Assembly: GCA_026394075.1 (NCBI GenBank)
Contig: JAPKYX010000200.1
Location: forward strand, 1 to 64,000
Reading direction: 5' to 3'
Length of the DNA: 64,000 nt
Source: Acidobacteriota bacterium
Lineage (GTDB): Bacteria > Acidobacteriota > Terriglobia > Bryobacterales > Bryobacteraceae
The notes beneath the pieces were generated by a model. It ran no database searches. It saw only the letters and a list, made by a program, of their open reading frames with translations, and was not told the origin of the DNA. Position 1 is the first letter of the stretch, and every line of letters begins with the position of its first letter. This document shows, piece by piece, positions 43,089-51,754 of this stretch. The translations under genes were made by a program, and so were the position numbers.

Positions 43089-43763
43089 GTGAGCCGCATC
43101 TTCCCCGACCCGCGCACCGCCTCGCCCGATGGCCTGCTGGCCGTTGGTGGAGACCTGTCCGTGCCGATGCTGCTGGAAGCCTACGACCACGGCATCTTCC
43201 CGTGGTTCAACCGCAAGCCGGTCCAGTGGTGGTGCCCGGACCCGCGTTGCGTGGTGGACCCCGAACACCTCCACGTGTCCAAGCGCCTGGCCTGGACCTT
43301 GCGCCGCGGCCCCTTCACCATCACCTGGAACACCGCCTTCCGGCAAGTCATGCAGCAATGCGGGGCCCGCCGCGCCGAGGGCACCTGGATTCTGCCTTCG
43401 ATGATTGAAGCCTATGTGCGGCTGCATGAAGCCGGACACGCGCACTCGATTGAGGTGTGGTCCGGCGGCGAGCTGGCCGGCGGTCTCTACGGAGTGCAAC
43501 GTGGCGCTGCCTTCATGGGCGAGAGCATGTTCCATCGCGTCACCGACGCCTCCAAAGTGGCGCTGGCGCTGGCCGTGCGGCAGCTGTTTGAGGCGGGCAT
43601 CCAGCTGTTCGACGTCCAGTTCCTCACCGAGCATCTGGCTTCGCTTGGGGCGTACGAGATTTCCCGCGACGAGTATCTGCGCCGATTGGCCGTGGCGCGC
43701 ATCCAACCGGTAGAGCTGCCGTGGGCGTTGGACCCGGCGGCCCGGAGAGAGGCCGATGGATGA
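43089..43763 (+). CDS. aat: Leucyl/phenylalanyl-tRNA-protein transferase
   Basis: A 224-residue N-end-rule enzyme that adds Leu or Phe to proteins with N-terminal Arg or Lys, marking them for ClpS/ClpAP. Landmarks: RIFPDPRTASPDGLLAVGGDLS, YDHGIFPWFNRKPVQWWCPDPRCVV, LRRGPFTITWNTAF, YVRLHEAGHAHSIEVW, LAGGLYGVQRGAAFMGESMFHRVTDASKVAL and FDVQFLTEHLASLGA. Start GTG 43089 (TTG 43083 also possible). Its TGA overlaps the ATG of the next gene. Confidence 0.95.
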   Translation: MSRIFPDPRTASPDGLLAVGGDLSVPMLLEAYDHGIFPWFNRKPVQWWCPDPRCVVDPEHLHVSKRLAWTLRRGPFTITWNTAFRQVMQQCGARRAEGTWILPSMIEAYVRLHEAGHAHSIEVWSGGELAGGLYGVQRGAAFMGESMFHRVTDASKVALALAVRQLFEAGIQLFDVQFLTEHLASLGAYEISRDEYLRRLAVARIQPVELPWALDPAARREADG

Positions 43764-44278
43764 TCCCGTTGCTGATGATGACGCTGGCGCTGGAGCCGAC
43801 CCCGCCGCTGGCGGTAGGCGAACCCTTGCCCACGCTCACCGGCGAGTATCTGACCAAGCGCAAGGCCTCGCTGCCGGGTGACGCACACGGCAAGGTGGCC
43901 CTGCTGCTGATGGGCTTCAGCTACAACTCCCGATTCCCGGTGGAGCGGTTCGCCAAAGAGTTCGAGAAAGCGTTTCCGGCTTCGCCGGGCATCACCTTTT
44001 TTGAAGTGCCTCTCATTGGCGGCATGGCCCGCATGGCGGCTCCGTTCATTGACAGCGGAATGCGGCGCGGCACCCCGCGGGCCAAGCATGAGAACGTCAT
44101 CACCGTCTATGGCGGCGTCGGGCCTTGGAAGCAGCGGCTGAGCGTCCGCCGCGAAGAAGATGCGCATCTGGTGCTGATCGATCCGCAAGGTATCGTACGC
44201 TGGATCTACCGGGGCGGCTACGACGAACCGGCGCTGAAGCAACTGATTGAGGAGACCCGTAAACTTGCCCCTGAGTGA
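43760..44278 (+). CDS. Thioredoxin-like fold protein, ATP10-like
   Basis: A 172-residue protein. After a short hydrophobic N-terminus it has a thioredoxin-like core: VALLLMGFSYNSRFPVERFAKEF, FFEVPLIGGMARMAAPFIDSGMRRGTP, VITVYGGVGPWKQRL and HLVLIDPQGIVRWIYRGGYDEPALKQL. There is no CxxC, so it is not a redox thioredoxin. The order and the last motif resemble the mitochondrial ATP synthase assembly factor ATP10; this is only by pattern. It starts within the aat stop (ATGA) and itself overlaps the lipoprotein gene by 14 bases, forming a coupled trio. Confidence 0.6.
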   Translation: MIPLLMMTLALEPTPPLAVGEPLPTLTGEYLTKRKASLPGDAHGKVALLLMGFSYNSRFPVERFAKEFEKAFPASPGITFFEVPLIGGMARMAAPFIDSGMRRGTPRAKHENVITVYGGVGPWKQRLSVRREEDAHLVLIDPQGIVRWIYRGGYDEPALKQLIEETRKLAPE

Positions 44279-44774
44279 CCGCCGGTGGACGGCGATATTG
44301 AGTTTCGCGCTGCTGGCCGGCTGCTTCAACAATGCCTCCGTGACGGAACTCCGCTTGAAGGCTCATCAGGCGAATGGCCGCGAATGGCTGGAAGTGCTGG
44401 CACCGCCCCAGGCGCTGCCCATCAACCAGTGGGTGGCCGCCTGCCCGGCCAGCGTCTACGTGCTCTACCAGAGTCCGCGGATGGTCTCGCTCGGCTGCCG
44501 CGCGGCGGAACCGATGTACGCTAGCTACCGCCTGGATACCGGCGATCGCCTCACGATCGAGAACACCATCCAGCGCGGCCAGGAACAGGCCTTGCAGGAA
44601 GCCGTGAACCGGTACCTGTGGAAGACGCCCCTCAAGCAGTTCCGGCCCACCGGCAACTTCGCCCTCACCGGCCAGGGCATGATCTTCCCCACGGCGGATG
44701 GCGAAGTAGTAGTTTCCTCCATCGAACTGCGCCCGCTATTGGACCGCGAAACAGCATTCCTCATCGGCCGGTAG
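44265..44774 (+). CDS. Putative lipoprotein
   Basis: A 169-residue protein. Start TTG 44265 follows GAGGAG by about 10 bases (TTG 44247 is possible but lacks this). The N-terminus WTAILSFALLAGC matches a lipobox LLAGC, so it is likely anchored in a membrane by its Cys. The body has strands and turns (VYVLYQSPRMVSLGCRAAEPMYASYRLD) and ends FLIGR. Family unknown; last gene of the aat unit. Confidence 0.65.
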   Translation: MPLSDRRWTAILSFALLAGCFNNASVTELRLKAHQANGREWLEVLAPPQALPINQWVAACPASVYVLYQSPRMVSLGCRAAEPMYASYRLDTGDRLTIENTIQRGQEQALQEAVNRYLWKTPLKQFRPTGNFALTGQGMIFPTADGEVVVSSIELRPLLDRETAFLIGR

Positions 44775-44835
44775 CGCCCGGTTGATCAGCAAGGCCCCAT
44801 GGGGCTGAGGTGGTGTACTACACTAAAGAAGTCGT

Positions 44836-44912
44836 GCGCCCGTAGCTCAGCTGGATAGAGCGCTTGCCTCCGGAGCAAGAGGTCAGAGGTTCGAATCCTC
44901 TCGGGCGTACCA
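44836..44912 (+). tRNA. tRNA-Arg (anticodon CCG)
   Basis: Complete 77-base tRNA with encoded CCA. Acceptor GCGCCCG (44836-44842) pairs with CGGGCGT (44902-44908) with one G-T pair. D arm GCTCAGCTGGATAGAGC, anticodon stem CTTGC/GCAAG with loop CTCCGGA (anticodon CCG) and T arm GAGGTTCGAATCCTC. It decodes CGG. Confidence 0.95.
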
Positions 44913-45062
44913 TTCCTTTCAGCCCCTCCTGTTTCGGCACCATTCCCGGTTCCACTTCACTCACCCCTTGTTGCCGCGTTTGAGAGGCGGATGGCGGAAA
45001 TTTTGATTATGCTGAATGCTGGTGTCTCTTGCGAGGCACTAGTCAAGGAGCATTTCCGCAAT

Positions 45063-45722
45063 ATGAACCTTCGTATCAACGATACGGCCCCCGATTTTAC
45101 GGCCGAGACCACCCAGGGAACCATTCACTTCCACCAATGGATCGGCGACGGCTGGGCCATCCTGTTTTCGCACCCCAAGGATTTCACCCCCGTCTGTACC
45201 ACTGAGTTGGGCTACATGGCTGGCCTGGAGCCGGAGTTCTCGAAGCGCAACTGCAAGATCATCGGCTTGAGCGTCGATGCCGTCACCAACCACAGCAAAT
45301 GGGCGGCCGACATCGAGGAGACGCAGGGCCACAAGGTGAACTACCCCATGATCGGCGACCCCACGCTTGAGATCGCCAAGCTCTACGACATGCTGCCAGC
45401 CGACGCGGGCACAACAGCGGAAGGCCGCACCGCCGCCAACAACGCCACCGTCCGCACCGTCTTCGTCGTGGGCCCGGACAAGAAGATCAAGCTGATGCTG
45501 GTCTACCCGATGAGCACGGGCCGCAACTTCGACGAAGTGCTCCGCGTTCTCGATTCCATCCAGCTCACGGCCACGCACAAAGTGGCTACGCCCGTGAACT
45601 GGAAGCAGGGCGAGGACGTCATCATCGTGCCCGCCGTCTCCGACGACGAAGCCCGTCAGAAGTATCCCGATGGCTGGAAGGCCCCCAAGCCCTACCTGCG
45701 CATCGTTCCGCAGCCGAAGTAA
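45063..45722 (+). CDS. 1-Cys peroxiredoxin (Prx6 type)
   Basis: A 219-residue cytosolic thiol peroxidase. The active site is FSHPKDFTPVCTTELG with peroxidatic Cys45; the resolving Cys of two-Cys enzymes is absent, and the C-terminal domain (PVNWKQGEDVIIVPAVSDDEARQKYPDG) is the Prx6 hallmark. ATG 45063 is chosen because AAGGAG lies upstream and the protein starts MNLRINDTAPDF, as is typical; the frame runs to 44991. It reduces hydrogen peroxide and organic peroxides. Confidence 0.93.
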   Translation: MNLRINDTAPDFTAETTQGTIHFHQWIGDGWAILFSHPKDFTPVCTTELGYMAGLEPEFSKRNCKIIGLSVDAVTNHSKWAADIEETQGHKVNYPMIGDPTLEIAKLYDMLPADAGTTAEGRTAANNATVRTVFVVGPDKKIKLMLVYPMSTGRNFDEVLRVLDSIQLTATHKVATPVNWKQGEDVIIVPAVSDDEARQKYPDGWKAPKPYLRIVPQPK

Positions 45723-45874
45723 CCAGTCCTAAACCCCTTCAAGCGCGGGTCGTGTCAGTCAGGTCTCACCTGGCGGAACGGCCCGCTTTGATTTTCTGCG
45801 CACTTTTTTCATCAATCACCACCAATGCTGATACGAACCGGGAAACTCTCTCGCGTGTCACTGCAGAGGTGCTA

Positions 45875-47311
45875 ATGATGACCAAATCCCTGTTGATTCC
45901 CCGACTCTCGGTCCGGCTGGCGCTGCCCGCGCTGCTGCTGGCGGCGAGTTCCACCGCCTACGCGCAAGCTCCCCCGGACTTCACGCCGCCAACGCCACTG
46001 TTCCGTCACGCCGCGGCCAATGACACGGCCCAGACGTTGAAGCTGCTGGAAAGCGGTGCCAATCCGAATGAAGAGCGCCTTCTCGGCATGCCCGCGATCT
46101 TCTTCGCCGCCATCAACCAGAATTTGCCGATGCTGCGGGCGATGGTGGCCAAGGGCGCCGACGTCAAGGCGTTGGATGGCGCCGGGTCCACCGTGCTGAT
46201 GTGGGCCGCGGCCAATGAAGAGGGCCGGGCCGATCTGGTGAAGGAGCTCTTGAAGGCCGGCGCGGACCCGAGCGTCAAGAACCTGATGGGCGAGACGGCG
46301 CTGGATTGGGCGATGCGCCGTGGATCCACGCCAGCCGTGGCCGCGCTGCTGGCCGTCGGTGCCTCCACCGAGGCCGCCAACAAGCGCGCGGTGGAAAGCG
46401 CCATGGCTCTTCTACAGAAGAGTGGCCCGCAGTTTGTGCGTGTTTCCGGCTGCACCTCCTGCCATCACCAGTCCCTGCCCCAGATGGCCGGAGCACTGGC
46501 CAAGCAACGCGGCTACGCGGTGGATGAGAAGCTGACGCAGGAGTCGCTCACGCAAGTGGTGGCCGCATTCCGCCCCGCGCGGGAGTTGATGCTGAAGGGC
46601 ACGGACGCCCTTCCCGATCCGCCCATTGTGCTGGGCTATTCGCTGCTGGGGCTGCATGCGGGCGGCTACAAGCCGGATGACCTGACCGCCGCCATGGCCC
46701 ACCTGATCACCACCAAACAGGCTGCCGATGGCCGCTTTCCGGCCTTCGCGGGACGCCCGCCGATGGAATCGAGCGACATCACCGCCACCGCCCTGGGGGC
46801 GCGGGCCGTGCAGCTCTACGGGACTAATGTCGAGACCGTCGTTTCGAAAGCCGGCCAGTGGCTGCGCTCCGCCCAACCCAAAACCGGCGAAGAGTACTCG
46901 ATGCGCTTGCTGGGCTTAGCCTGGACCCAGGCGCCCATCGCAGTGCGGCAGGACGCGGCCCGCGCTCTGTTAGCGCTGCAACGCCCCGATGGCGGTTGGG
47001 GCCAGCTGTCGACGATTGAAAGCGATGCCTACGCCACGGGCCAAGCCCTGGTCGCATTGCACGAGGCGGGTATTATCACCACCGCCGACGAAGCGTACCG
47101 GCGCGGGGCGGCATTTCTGCTGCGGACACAGTTGAAGGACGGTTCGTGGTTGGTCCGGTCGCGCGCCTTCCCCTTCCAACCGTACAAGGAGAGCGGCTTC
47201 CCGCATGGCCGTGATCAGTGGATCTCCGCTTCCGGCACAGCCTGGGCGGCGATGGCGTTGAGTCTGCCGCCCGCAGAGGCCAAACCGCAGCTGAACAGCG
47301 GCGCTCAGTAG
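45875..47311 (+). CDS. Exported ankyrin / CxxCH / alpha-toroid protein
   Basis: A 478-residue protein with a signal peptide (SVRLALPALLLAASSTAYAQ). Residues about 40-165 are four ankyrin repeats (LFRHAAANDTAQTLKLLESGANPN ... ALLAVGASTEA, given here in part). Residues 193-198 read CTSCHH, a haem-c binding motif. The C-terminal half (about 200-465) has QxxDGxW-type helical repeats like the squalene-cyclase/prenyltransferase toroid (QRPDGGWGQL, RTQLKDGSWLV). Start ATG 45875 has GAGG just upstream. Catalytic residues of terpene cyclases (DxDD) are not seen. Function unknown; probably periplasmic. Confidence 0.75.
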   Translation: MMTKSLLIPRLSVRLALPALLLAASSTAYAQAPPDFTPPTPLFRHAAANDTAQTLKLLESGANPNEERLLGMPAIFFAAINQNLPMLRAMVAKGADVKALDGAGSTVLMWAAANEEGRADLVKELLKAGADPSVKNLMGETALDWAMRRGSTPAVAALLAVGASTEAANKRAVESAMALLQKSGPQFVRVSGCTSCHHQSLPQMAGALAKQRGYAVDEKLTQESLTQVVAAFRPARELMLKGTDALPDPPIVLGYSLLGLHAGGYKPDDLTAAMAHLITTKQAADGRFPAFAGRPPMESSDITATALGARAVQLYGTNVETVVSKAGQWLRSAQPKTGEEYSMRLLGLAWTQAPIAVRQDAARALLALQRPDGGWGQLSTIESDAYATGQALVALHEAGIITTADEAYRRGAAFLLRTQLKDGSWLVRSRAFPFQPYKESGFPHGRDQWISASGTAWAAMALSLPPAEAKPQLNSGAQ

Positions 47312-47334
47312 TCGAGTACTCCTCTGACACCGAT

Positions 47335-47370
47335 GCCCGTCCAGGCCTATCCGGTCTGGACGGGCCTTTT
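47335..47370 (+). terminator. Rho-independent terminator
   Basis: GCCCGTCCAG (47335-47344) pairs with CTGGACGGGC (47356-47365), followed by CTTTT. It ends the ankyrin/toroid gene. Confidence 0.8.
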
Positions 47371-47451
47371 GTGTTGGTGGACTCCAAGAAAGCACGTTGT
47401 TTGAAACATGACTCGCGCCTGAACCGTTAATCTGGAAGTAAGGAGAATGGT

Positions 47452-48663
47452 TTGCTGAAATACGGTGCCGGTGCTCTGTTGCTGGCGGCAATGGCGTTGG
47501 GTGGCTGGTGGTACGTCAAGTCAAACGAACCACCGCAAGTGGCGTTTGCCAAAGCCGAGCGTTCCCGCATCGAGAGCGTGGTGGCCACCAACGGCAAGGT
47601 AGAGCCGCTTGATTGGGTGACCGCCCGCGCCGAACGCGAAGGCCTGGTGGGCAAGGTGCTGGTGACGCGGGGGCAAACCGTGGCCGCCGGCCAACTGCTG
47701 GCAACGCTTGAGACCCGTGAAGCTCGCGCCGCCATCGCTTCCGCCGAAGCGCGCGTGGCGCAGATCAAGGTGGAGCTCGACACCCTGGCGCGCGGTGGCC
47801 GGGCGCCGGAATTCGCCGAAATCGATGGCAGCCTCCGCCGGGCGAAACTCGACCGGGACCAGGCTGCTCGCGACGCCGAGACAGTCGAGCGACTGCTCGC
47901 CAAGCGCGCCGCGACCACCATGGAACTCCAGGAGGCCAAAGATCGGGTGGCCCGCGCCGAGGCCCAGATGTCCGCCCTGACCGCGCGCCGCGGATCTCTG
48001 GTGGACATTGGTGATCGCGCTGGCGCCCAGGCCCGCCTGAAAGACGCGGAGGCCGCCGTGCGAACGGCGCAGGAGCGGTTAACCTTGGCCAACATCACCG
48101 CGCCCCGGGCGGGCGTGGTCTATCAAGTGGACGTCCGGCCCGGGTCGTTTCTCACCGCCGGTGCTCCGGTGGCCAGCATCGGGCGAGTGGACCGGCTGCG
48201 CGTCGTCGTCTACGTCGATGAACCGGAACTGGGCCGCGTCACCGTGGGCCTGCCCGTCAGCATCACCTGGGATGCCCAAGCAGGGCGCGAGTGGAAGGGT
48301 ACGGTGGAAAAGCTACCGGCCCAGATCGTGCCGTTTGGAACGCGGCAGGTGGGCGAAGTGGTCTGCCTGATCGATAACCCCGACCAGTTGCTCCCACCCG
48401 GGGCCAACATCAACGCCTCGATTCGAGCGCAGGTGGTGGACAACGCTCTGTCCATACCCAAAGAAGCTCTGCGGCGCGAAAACGGGGTGACCGGAGGCTA
48501 TGTGCTCGAGGGCAGTGCGGTGCGTTGGCGGCCGTTCAAAATCGGCATCGCCAGCGTCACCCGCATCGAGATCCGGGAGGGCCTAACCGACGGCGCCTGG
48601 CTGGCTTTGCCGACCGATGTGAAGTTGACTGACGGGCTGCCCGTAACCGCCACCAAACCGTAG
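47452..48663 (+). CDS. HlyD/RND-type efflux periplasmic adaptor
   Basis: A 403-residue membrane fusion protein: N-terminal anchor (YGAGALLLAAMALGGWWYV), biotinyl-lipoyl-like halves (VVATNGKVEPLDWVTARAEREGLVGKVLVTRGQTVAAGQLLATLE and the partner TAPRAGVVYQVDVRPGSFLTAGAPVASIGR), a helical hairpin between (about 95-200) and a beta-barrel region (LRVVVYVDEPELGRVTVGLPVSITWDA). The start is TTG 47452 with AAGGAG six bases upstream. No inner-membrane pump or ABC transporter follows, since the next gene is on the other strand; the partner must be elsewhere. Confidence 0.85.
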   Translation: MLKYGAGALLLAAMALGGWWYVKSNEPPQVAFAKAERSRIESVVATNGKVEPLDWVTARAEREGLVGKVLVTRGQTVAAGQLLATLETREARAAIASAEARVAQIKVELDTLARGGRAPEFAEIDGSLRRAKLDRDQAARDAETVERLLAKRAATTMELQEAKDRVARAEAQMSALTARRGSLVDIGDRAGAQARLKDAEAAVRTAQERLTLANITAPRAGVVYQVDVRPGSFLTAGAPVASIGRVDRLRVVVYVDEPELGRVTVGLPVSITWDAQAGREWKGTVEKLPAQIVPFGTRQVGEVVCLIDNPDQLLPPGANINASIRAQVVDNALSIPKEALRRENGVTGGYVLEGSAVRWRPFKIGIASVTRIEIREGLTDGAWLALPTDVKLTDGLPVTATKP

Positions 48664-48687
48664 GTGCGGCGCGAGATTACCCAGCCT

Positions 48688-49524
48688 TTAGCTTTGCCGC
48701 AGCAGCCACCGCACGGCGTTCTGTTGAAGCTTGATGTATTCCGGATTCCACAGCACGGTGAGTAAGTGCCCCGGTGACATATAGCAGACGCGGCCTTTGC
48801 CGTAGTCGTAGGCCCAGCCGCCGGGGGCCGTGGTGCCTTGCTTGCCAAAGGCCAAGCCGTCTTCGTTGACGGTCTCCAGAAACAGGTGCTTGCGGTCCTT
48901 GTCGTACTCCATGTAGTGCTGCTCATCGGTGACGATGAAATCCTTGACGCCCTTGGTGATGGGGTGGTCATGGTTGGTCACCTTCACCTTGAAAGTCCGG
49001 ATGGCAGGATGACCGGCATAGGATGCACCCAGCACATGGCGGAAATCGGGATCAGTTAACCCCACGTGCGTGACGTTGTGCAGAAACAGCGCGGCCCCGC
49101 CGTTTTCGACAAACTGGCGCACCGCTTTGCCCTGCTCCGGCTTCATCCAGAAGAACGCGCGACCGGAGACCGGGGCCACCGGCGGCTCCGAGATCAGCTT
49201 CGGCTTGTTGGTATTCACCCAGGCGGCGTTGGTGTTCTCATCCGGGTAGCCTTCCGGCCAGATCATCCCATCGCGGAGGACGATCAGCAGCTTGTAGCCC
49301 GTCAGCGTCTCCGCGTTCAGCGCGCGGGTCTCATCGGTGAAGTCGATGGAGACGCCGAGTTCCTTGGCGATGGTGCGGTTCAGGCCGGTCCGCACATAGT
49401 CGGAGTTGTGATACCGATCACCAATTAGGCCAAAGGCAGTGGCCTTGGGGGCCGCCTTCAGGTGCTGCGATGCGGCCAGGCCTCCCATCAAGGAAGCGCA
49501 GGCGGAACGGCGGGTGGTGCTCAT
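48688..49524 (-). CDS. ThuA-domain protein, exported
   Basis: A 278-residue protein with a twin-arginine-like N-terminus (STTRRSACASLMGGLAA). The ThuA fold (trehalose-utilisation family, glutamine-amidotransferase-like) is seen in AFGLIGDRYHNSDYV, YKLLIVLRDGMIWP, AVRQFVENGGAALFLHNVTHVG, HPITKGVKDFIVTDEQHYMEY and WAYDYGKGRVCYMSPGHLLTVLWNPEY. These proteins are often linked to sugar or glycoside metabolism, but a catalytic role is unproven. Convergent with the adaptor gene. Confidence 0.85.
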   Translation of the reverse strand: MSTTRRSACASLMGGLAASQHLKAAPKATAFGLIGDRYHNSDYVRTGLNRTIAKELGVSIDFTDETRALNAETLTGYKLLIVLRDGMIWPEGYPDENTNAAWVNTNKPKLISEPPVAPVSGRAFFWMKPEQGKAVRQFVENGGAALFLHNVTHVGLTDPDFRHVLGASYAGHPAIRTFKVKVTNHDHPITKGVKDFIVTDEQHYMEYDKDRKHLFLETVNEDGLAFGKQGTTAPGGWAYDYGKGRVCYMSPGHLLTVLWNPEYIKLQQNAVRWLLRQS

Positions 49525-49591
49525 GGTGCGGAATTCTATCGCATCTGACGCACGAAAACTTGCCCCGGATAAACCGCCTCAGCTTCTCGGG

Positions 49592-49846
49592 TTAGGCGAA
49601 GGGATTGTCGGACTTCGCCGGCGGTGCCGGAAGTTCCGTTTCGATGGCCGTGGCGGCCACCTTGACGTTAATCGAATAGGCGTTCCGCGCCTCGAGCAAC
49701 GCCACGGCAGCGGCGCTAATCTCGACGATATCGGGGCCACCTTCAGCCGCGCCTTCGGGCGTAAAGCTGGCGATACGCCTTGACGAAAGATCAACCTTAT
49801 CCTGGGCACGCAGAAGGCTGCCCAAGACCTCGGAAATCGCACTCAT
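49592..49846 (-). CDS. Small protein resembling the flagellar rod C-terminal motif
   Basis: An 84-residue cytosolic protein. ATG 49846 has AGGA seven bases upstream; the frame to 49876 is less likely. Residues about 40-68 (DIVEISAAAVALLEARNAYSIN, in part) resemble the C-terminal helix of flagellar rod and hook proteins (MxxxxxAQRAYEANxKV, PF06429), here ending NVKVAATAIETE. No other flagellar gene is in the window. It lies between ThuA and ychF on the same strand. The relation is by eye and may be convergent. Confidence 0.5.
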   Translation of the reverse strand: MSAISEVLGSLLRAQDKVDLSSRRIASFTPEGAAEGGPDIVEISAAAVALLEARNAYSINVKVAATAIETELPAPPAKSDNPFA

Positions 49847-49930
49847 AAATTGTCCTGTGCACGGCTCATCGGCCACTGGACAGAAAGCTTGAGTGAATCG
49901 TTAAAACTAACGCACAATCCGGCGTGCGGC

Positions 49931-51034
49931 CTACAGGAACGTCTTGAACTCCATCACGTCGCCATCCTGCACCACGTACTCTTTGCCTTCCGTGCGCAGC
50001 TTGCCCAGTTCACGAGCCCGGGCAAAGCTGCCCGCCGCCACCAGGTCGTCATAGGCGATGGTCTCAGCCGAGATGAAGCTCTTCTCAAAGTCAGAGTGGA
50101 TGACACCGGCCGCCACGGGAGCCTTATCGCCGGAGTGAATGGTCCAGGCGCGCGTTTCCTTCTCGCCGGTCGTCAAGTAAGTGCGCAATCCCAGTAAGTG
50201 ATACGCCTCTTTGATCAAGGTGCCGCCACCGGTTTCAGTGATGCCCAGCGCTTCCATGTACTCGGCGCGTTCGTCTAGCGGCAGGGTGACCAGTTCGCTC
50301 TCGATCTCAGCGGAAACAACAACCGCCGTGGTGCCATGATGATCCGCGGCGTACTGCTTTACTTTCTGCACCCAGGGGTTTTGCGAAGGGTCCGCCAAGT
50401 CGCCTTCGGCCACATTGCAGGCGTAGAGCGTGGGCTTGTCGGTCAACAGGAACAGCGGCTTCATCAGCGCCTTGTCTTCCGGCGTCGCGTCCATGGTGAC
50501 GGCATACTTGCCGTCGCTTAAGTGCTTTTCCAGACGCTCAATGATCTCGATCTCGGCCAGTGCCTTCTTGTCCCCCGTGCGGGCGGCCTTCTGTTGACGC
50601 GTCTTGCGCTTGTCCAGCGCTTCCAGATCAGCCAGCAGCAGCTCCGTGTTGATCACTTCAATGTCACGGATGGGGTCCACTGAATCCATCACATGCTCGA
50701 TATCGTTGTTCTCAAAACAGCGGACTACCTGGACGATGGCATCCACTTCGCGGATATGGCCCAGGAACTGGTTGCCCAGTCCTTCGCCTTTACTGGCGCC
50801 CTTGACGAGGCCGGCGATGTCGACGAATTCGAAGACCGAAGGCACCAGCTTCTGGGACTTGCTGATCTTTGAGAGCACTTCCAGCCGGTCATCCGGTACG
50901 GTGACGACGCCCTGATTCGGCTCAATGGTGCAGAACCGGTAGTTGGCCGCCATCGCCTTGCGGCTCTGGGTTAAGGCGTTAAAGAGAGTGCTTTTGCCAA
51001 CATTCGGCAATCCAACAATTCCAGCGCAAAGCAT
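49931..51034 (-). CDS. ychF: Redox-regulated ATPase YchF
   Basis: A 367-residue Obg-related P-loop protein that prefers ATP and binds ribosomes. G1 is GIVGLPNVGKSTLFNALT, G3 is FVDIAGLVKGASKGEGLGNQFL, the G4 region NMEE-like motif is in YACNVAEGD, and the C-terminal TGS-like domain ends with YLTTGEKETRAWTI, GVIHSDFEKSFI and YVVQDGDVMEFKT. Full length and conserved. It is usually next to pth, but here pth is 9 kb away. Confidence 0.97.
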   Translation of the reverse strand: MLCAGIVGLPNVGKSTLFNALTQSRKAMAANYRFCTIEPNQGVVTVPDDRLEVLSKISKSQKLVPSVFEFVDIAGLVKGASKGEGLGNQFLGHIREVDAIVQVVRCFENNDIEHVMDSVDPIRDIEVINTELLLADLEALDKRKTRQQKAARTGDKKALAEIEIIERLEKHLSDGKYAVTMDATPEDKALMKPLFLLTDKPTLYACNVAEGDLADPSQNPWVQKVKQYAADHHGTTAVVVSAEIESELVTLPLDERAEYMEALGITETGGGTLIKEAYHLLGLRTYLTTGEKETRAWTIHSGDKAPVAAGVIHSDFEKSFISAETIAYDDLVAAGSFARARELGKLRTEGKEYVVQDGDVMEFKTFL

Positions 51035-51190
51035 GCTTATCGAGGTGATCCTTCAGAGCGGGTAATTCGGGCGCGAAAAATCGCGGTCGCCGGGCGACTC
51101 TTTCCAGTTTAAGTGTTCCGCAGTCCGGCGTGGGCTGCGTGGGGCGCGATTTTGTGTGGATTTGAGCTGCTGGTCGGGATGGCGGGGGCG

Positions 51191-51375
51191 CCCACTCTGA
51201 GCCGCGACCAGCAGGAGTGGGCTGCCCGCCGCACAAGTCAGCTTTCCAGCTTTGTTCAAGTGCCGACGTTAGCGCGACCGGTGGGATGGATGCGAGTGTT
51301 GGGGAATGGGCGGACCGGAGGGCGCAGGCTGGTTGGGAGGGCAGCCCGCTCCTGCTGGTCGCGGCTCAGAGTGGG
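51191..51375. repeat. Intergenic inverted-repeat element, copy C
   Basis: Arms of 35 bases at 51191-51225 and 51341-51375 differing at one position; core GAGCCGCGACCAGCAGGAG. The 115-base centre is closely similar to that of copy D (about 85 percent by eye, same orientation), including GCCGCACAAGTCAGC and GGAGGGCGCAGGCT. Copies C and D sit in a 908-base gene-free gap; between them (51376-51754) I see no gene or other feature. Confidence 0.85.
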
Positions 51376-51754
51376 GCGTTGGTGGCGGGGTAGTACTACT
51401 TTTGGTAAATACCCGCATTAGGGTGTAGCGCTCGCAAAAACGAAATCATTCCCCGCGGAGAGTTTTCTTGGCGGATAAGTAGTTCTTTTTCTATCTGCTA
51501 CAGAGCGGGATGGATGGCGGTGCGGAGCGTGAGAGGTACAGCAAAGTACTAGGTTTTCGGGGGTTTGGAGACCGGTTGCGCGTAGGTTGGTGGGTGACGA
51601 GGCGGGTGAGGTGGGCATAGATTCGTCCGTTTCCGGAAGTACCACGGTGGCGCACGCGAAGCATGCTGGTGGTGTGGCTAAGTGTTTGAGGAAATGAGAG
51701 ATCGGGGCGGCGATGGCGGGTGACGGCTACGCAATTGTTTTTGAGCGCCGGAGC

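Noticed and set aside
44799-44815. Short palindrome GCCCCATGGGGC before tRNA-Arg as a terminator
   Set aside because: Too short and without a T tract.
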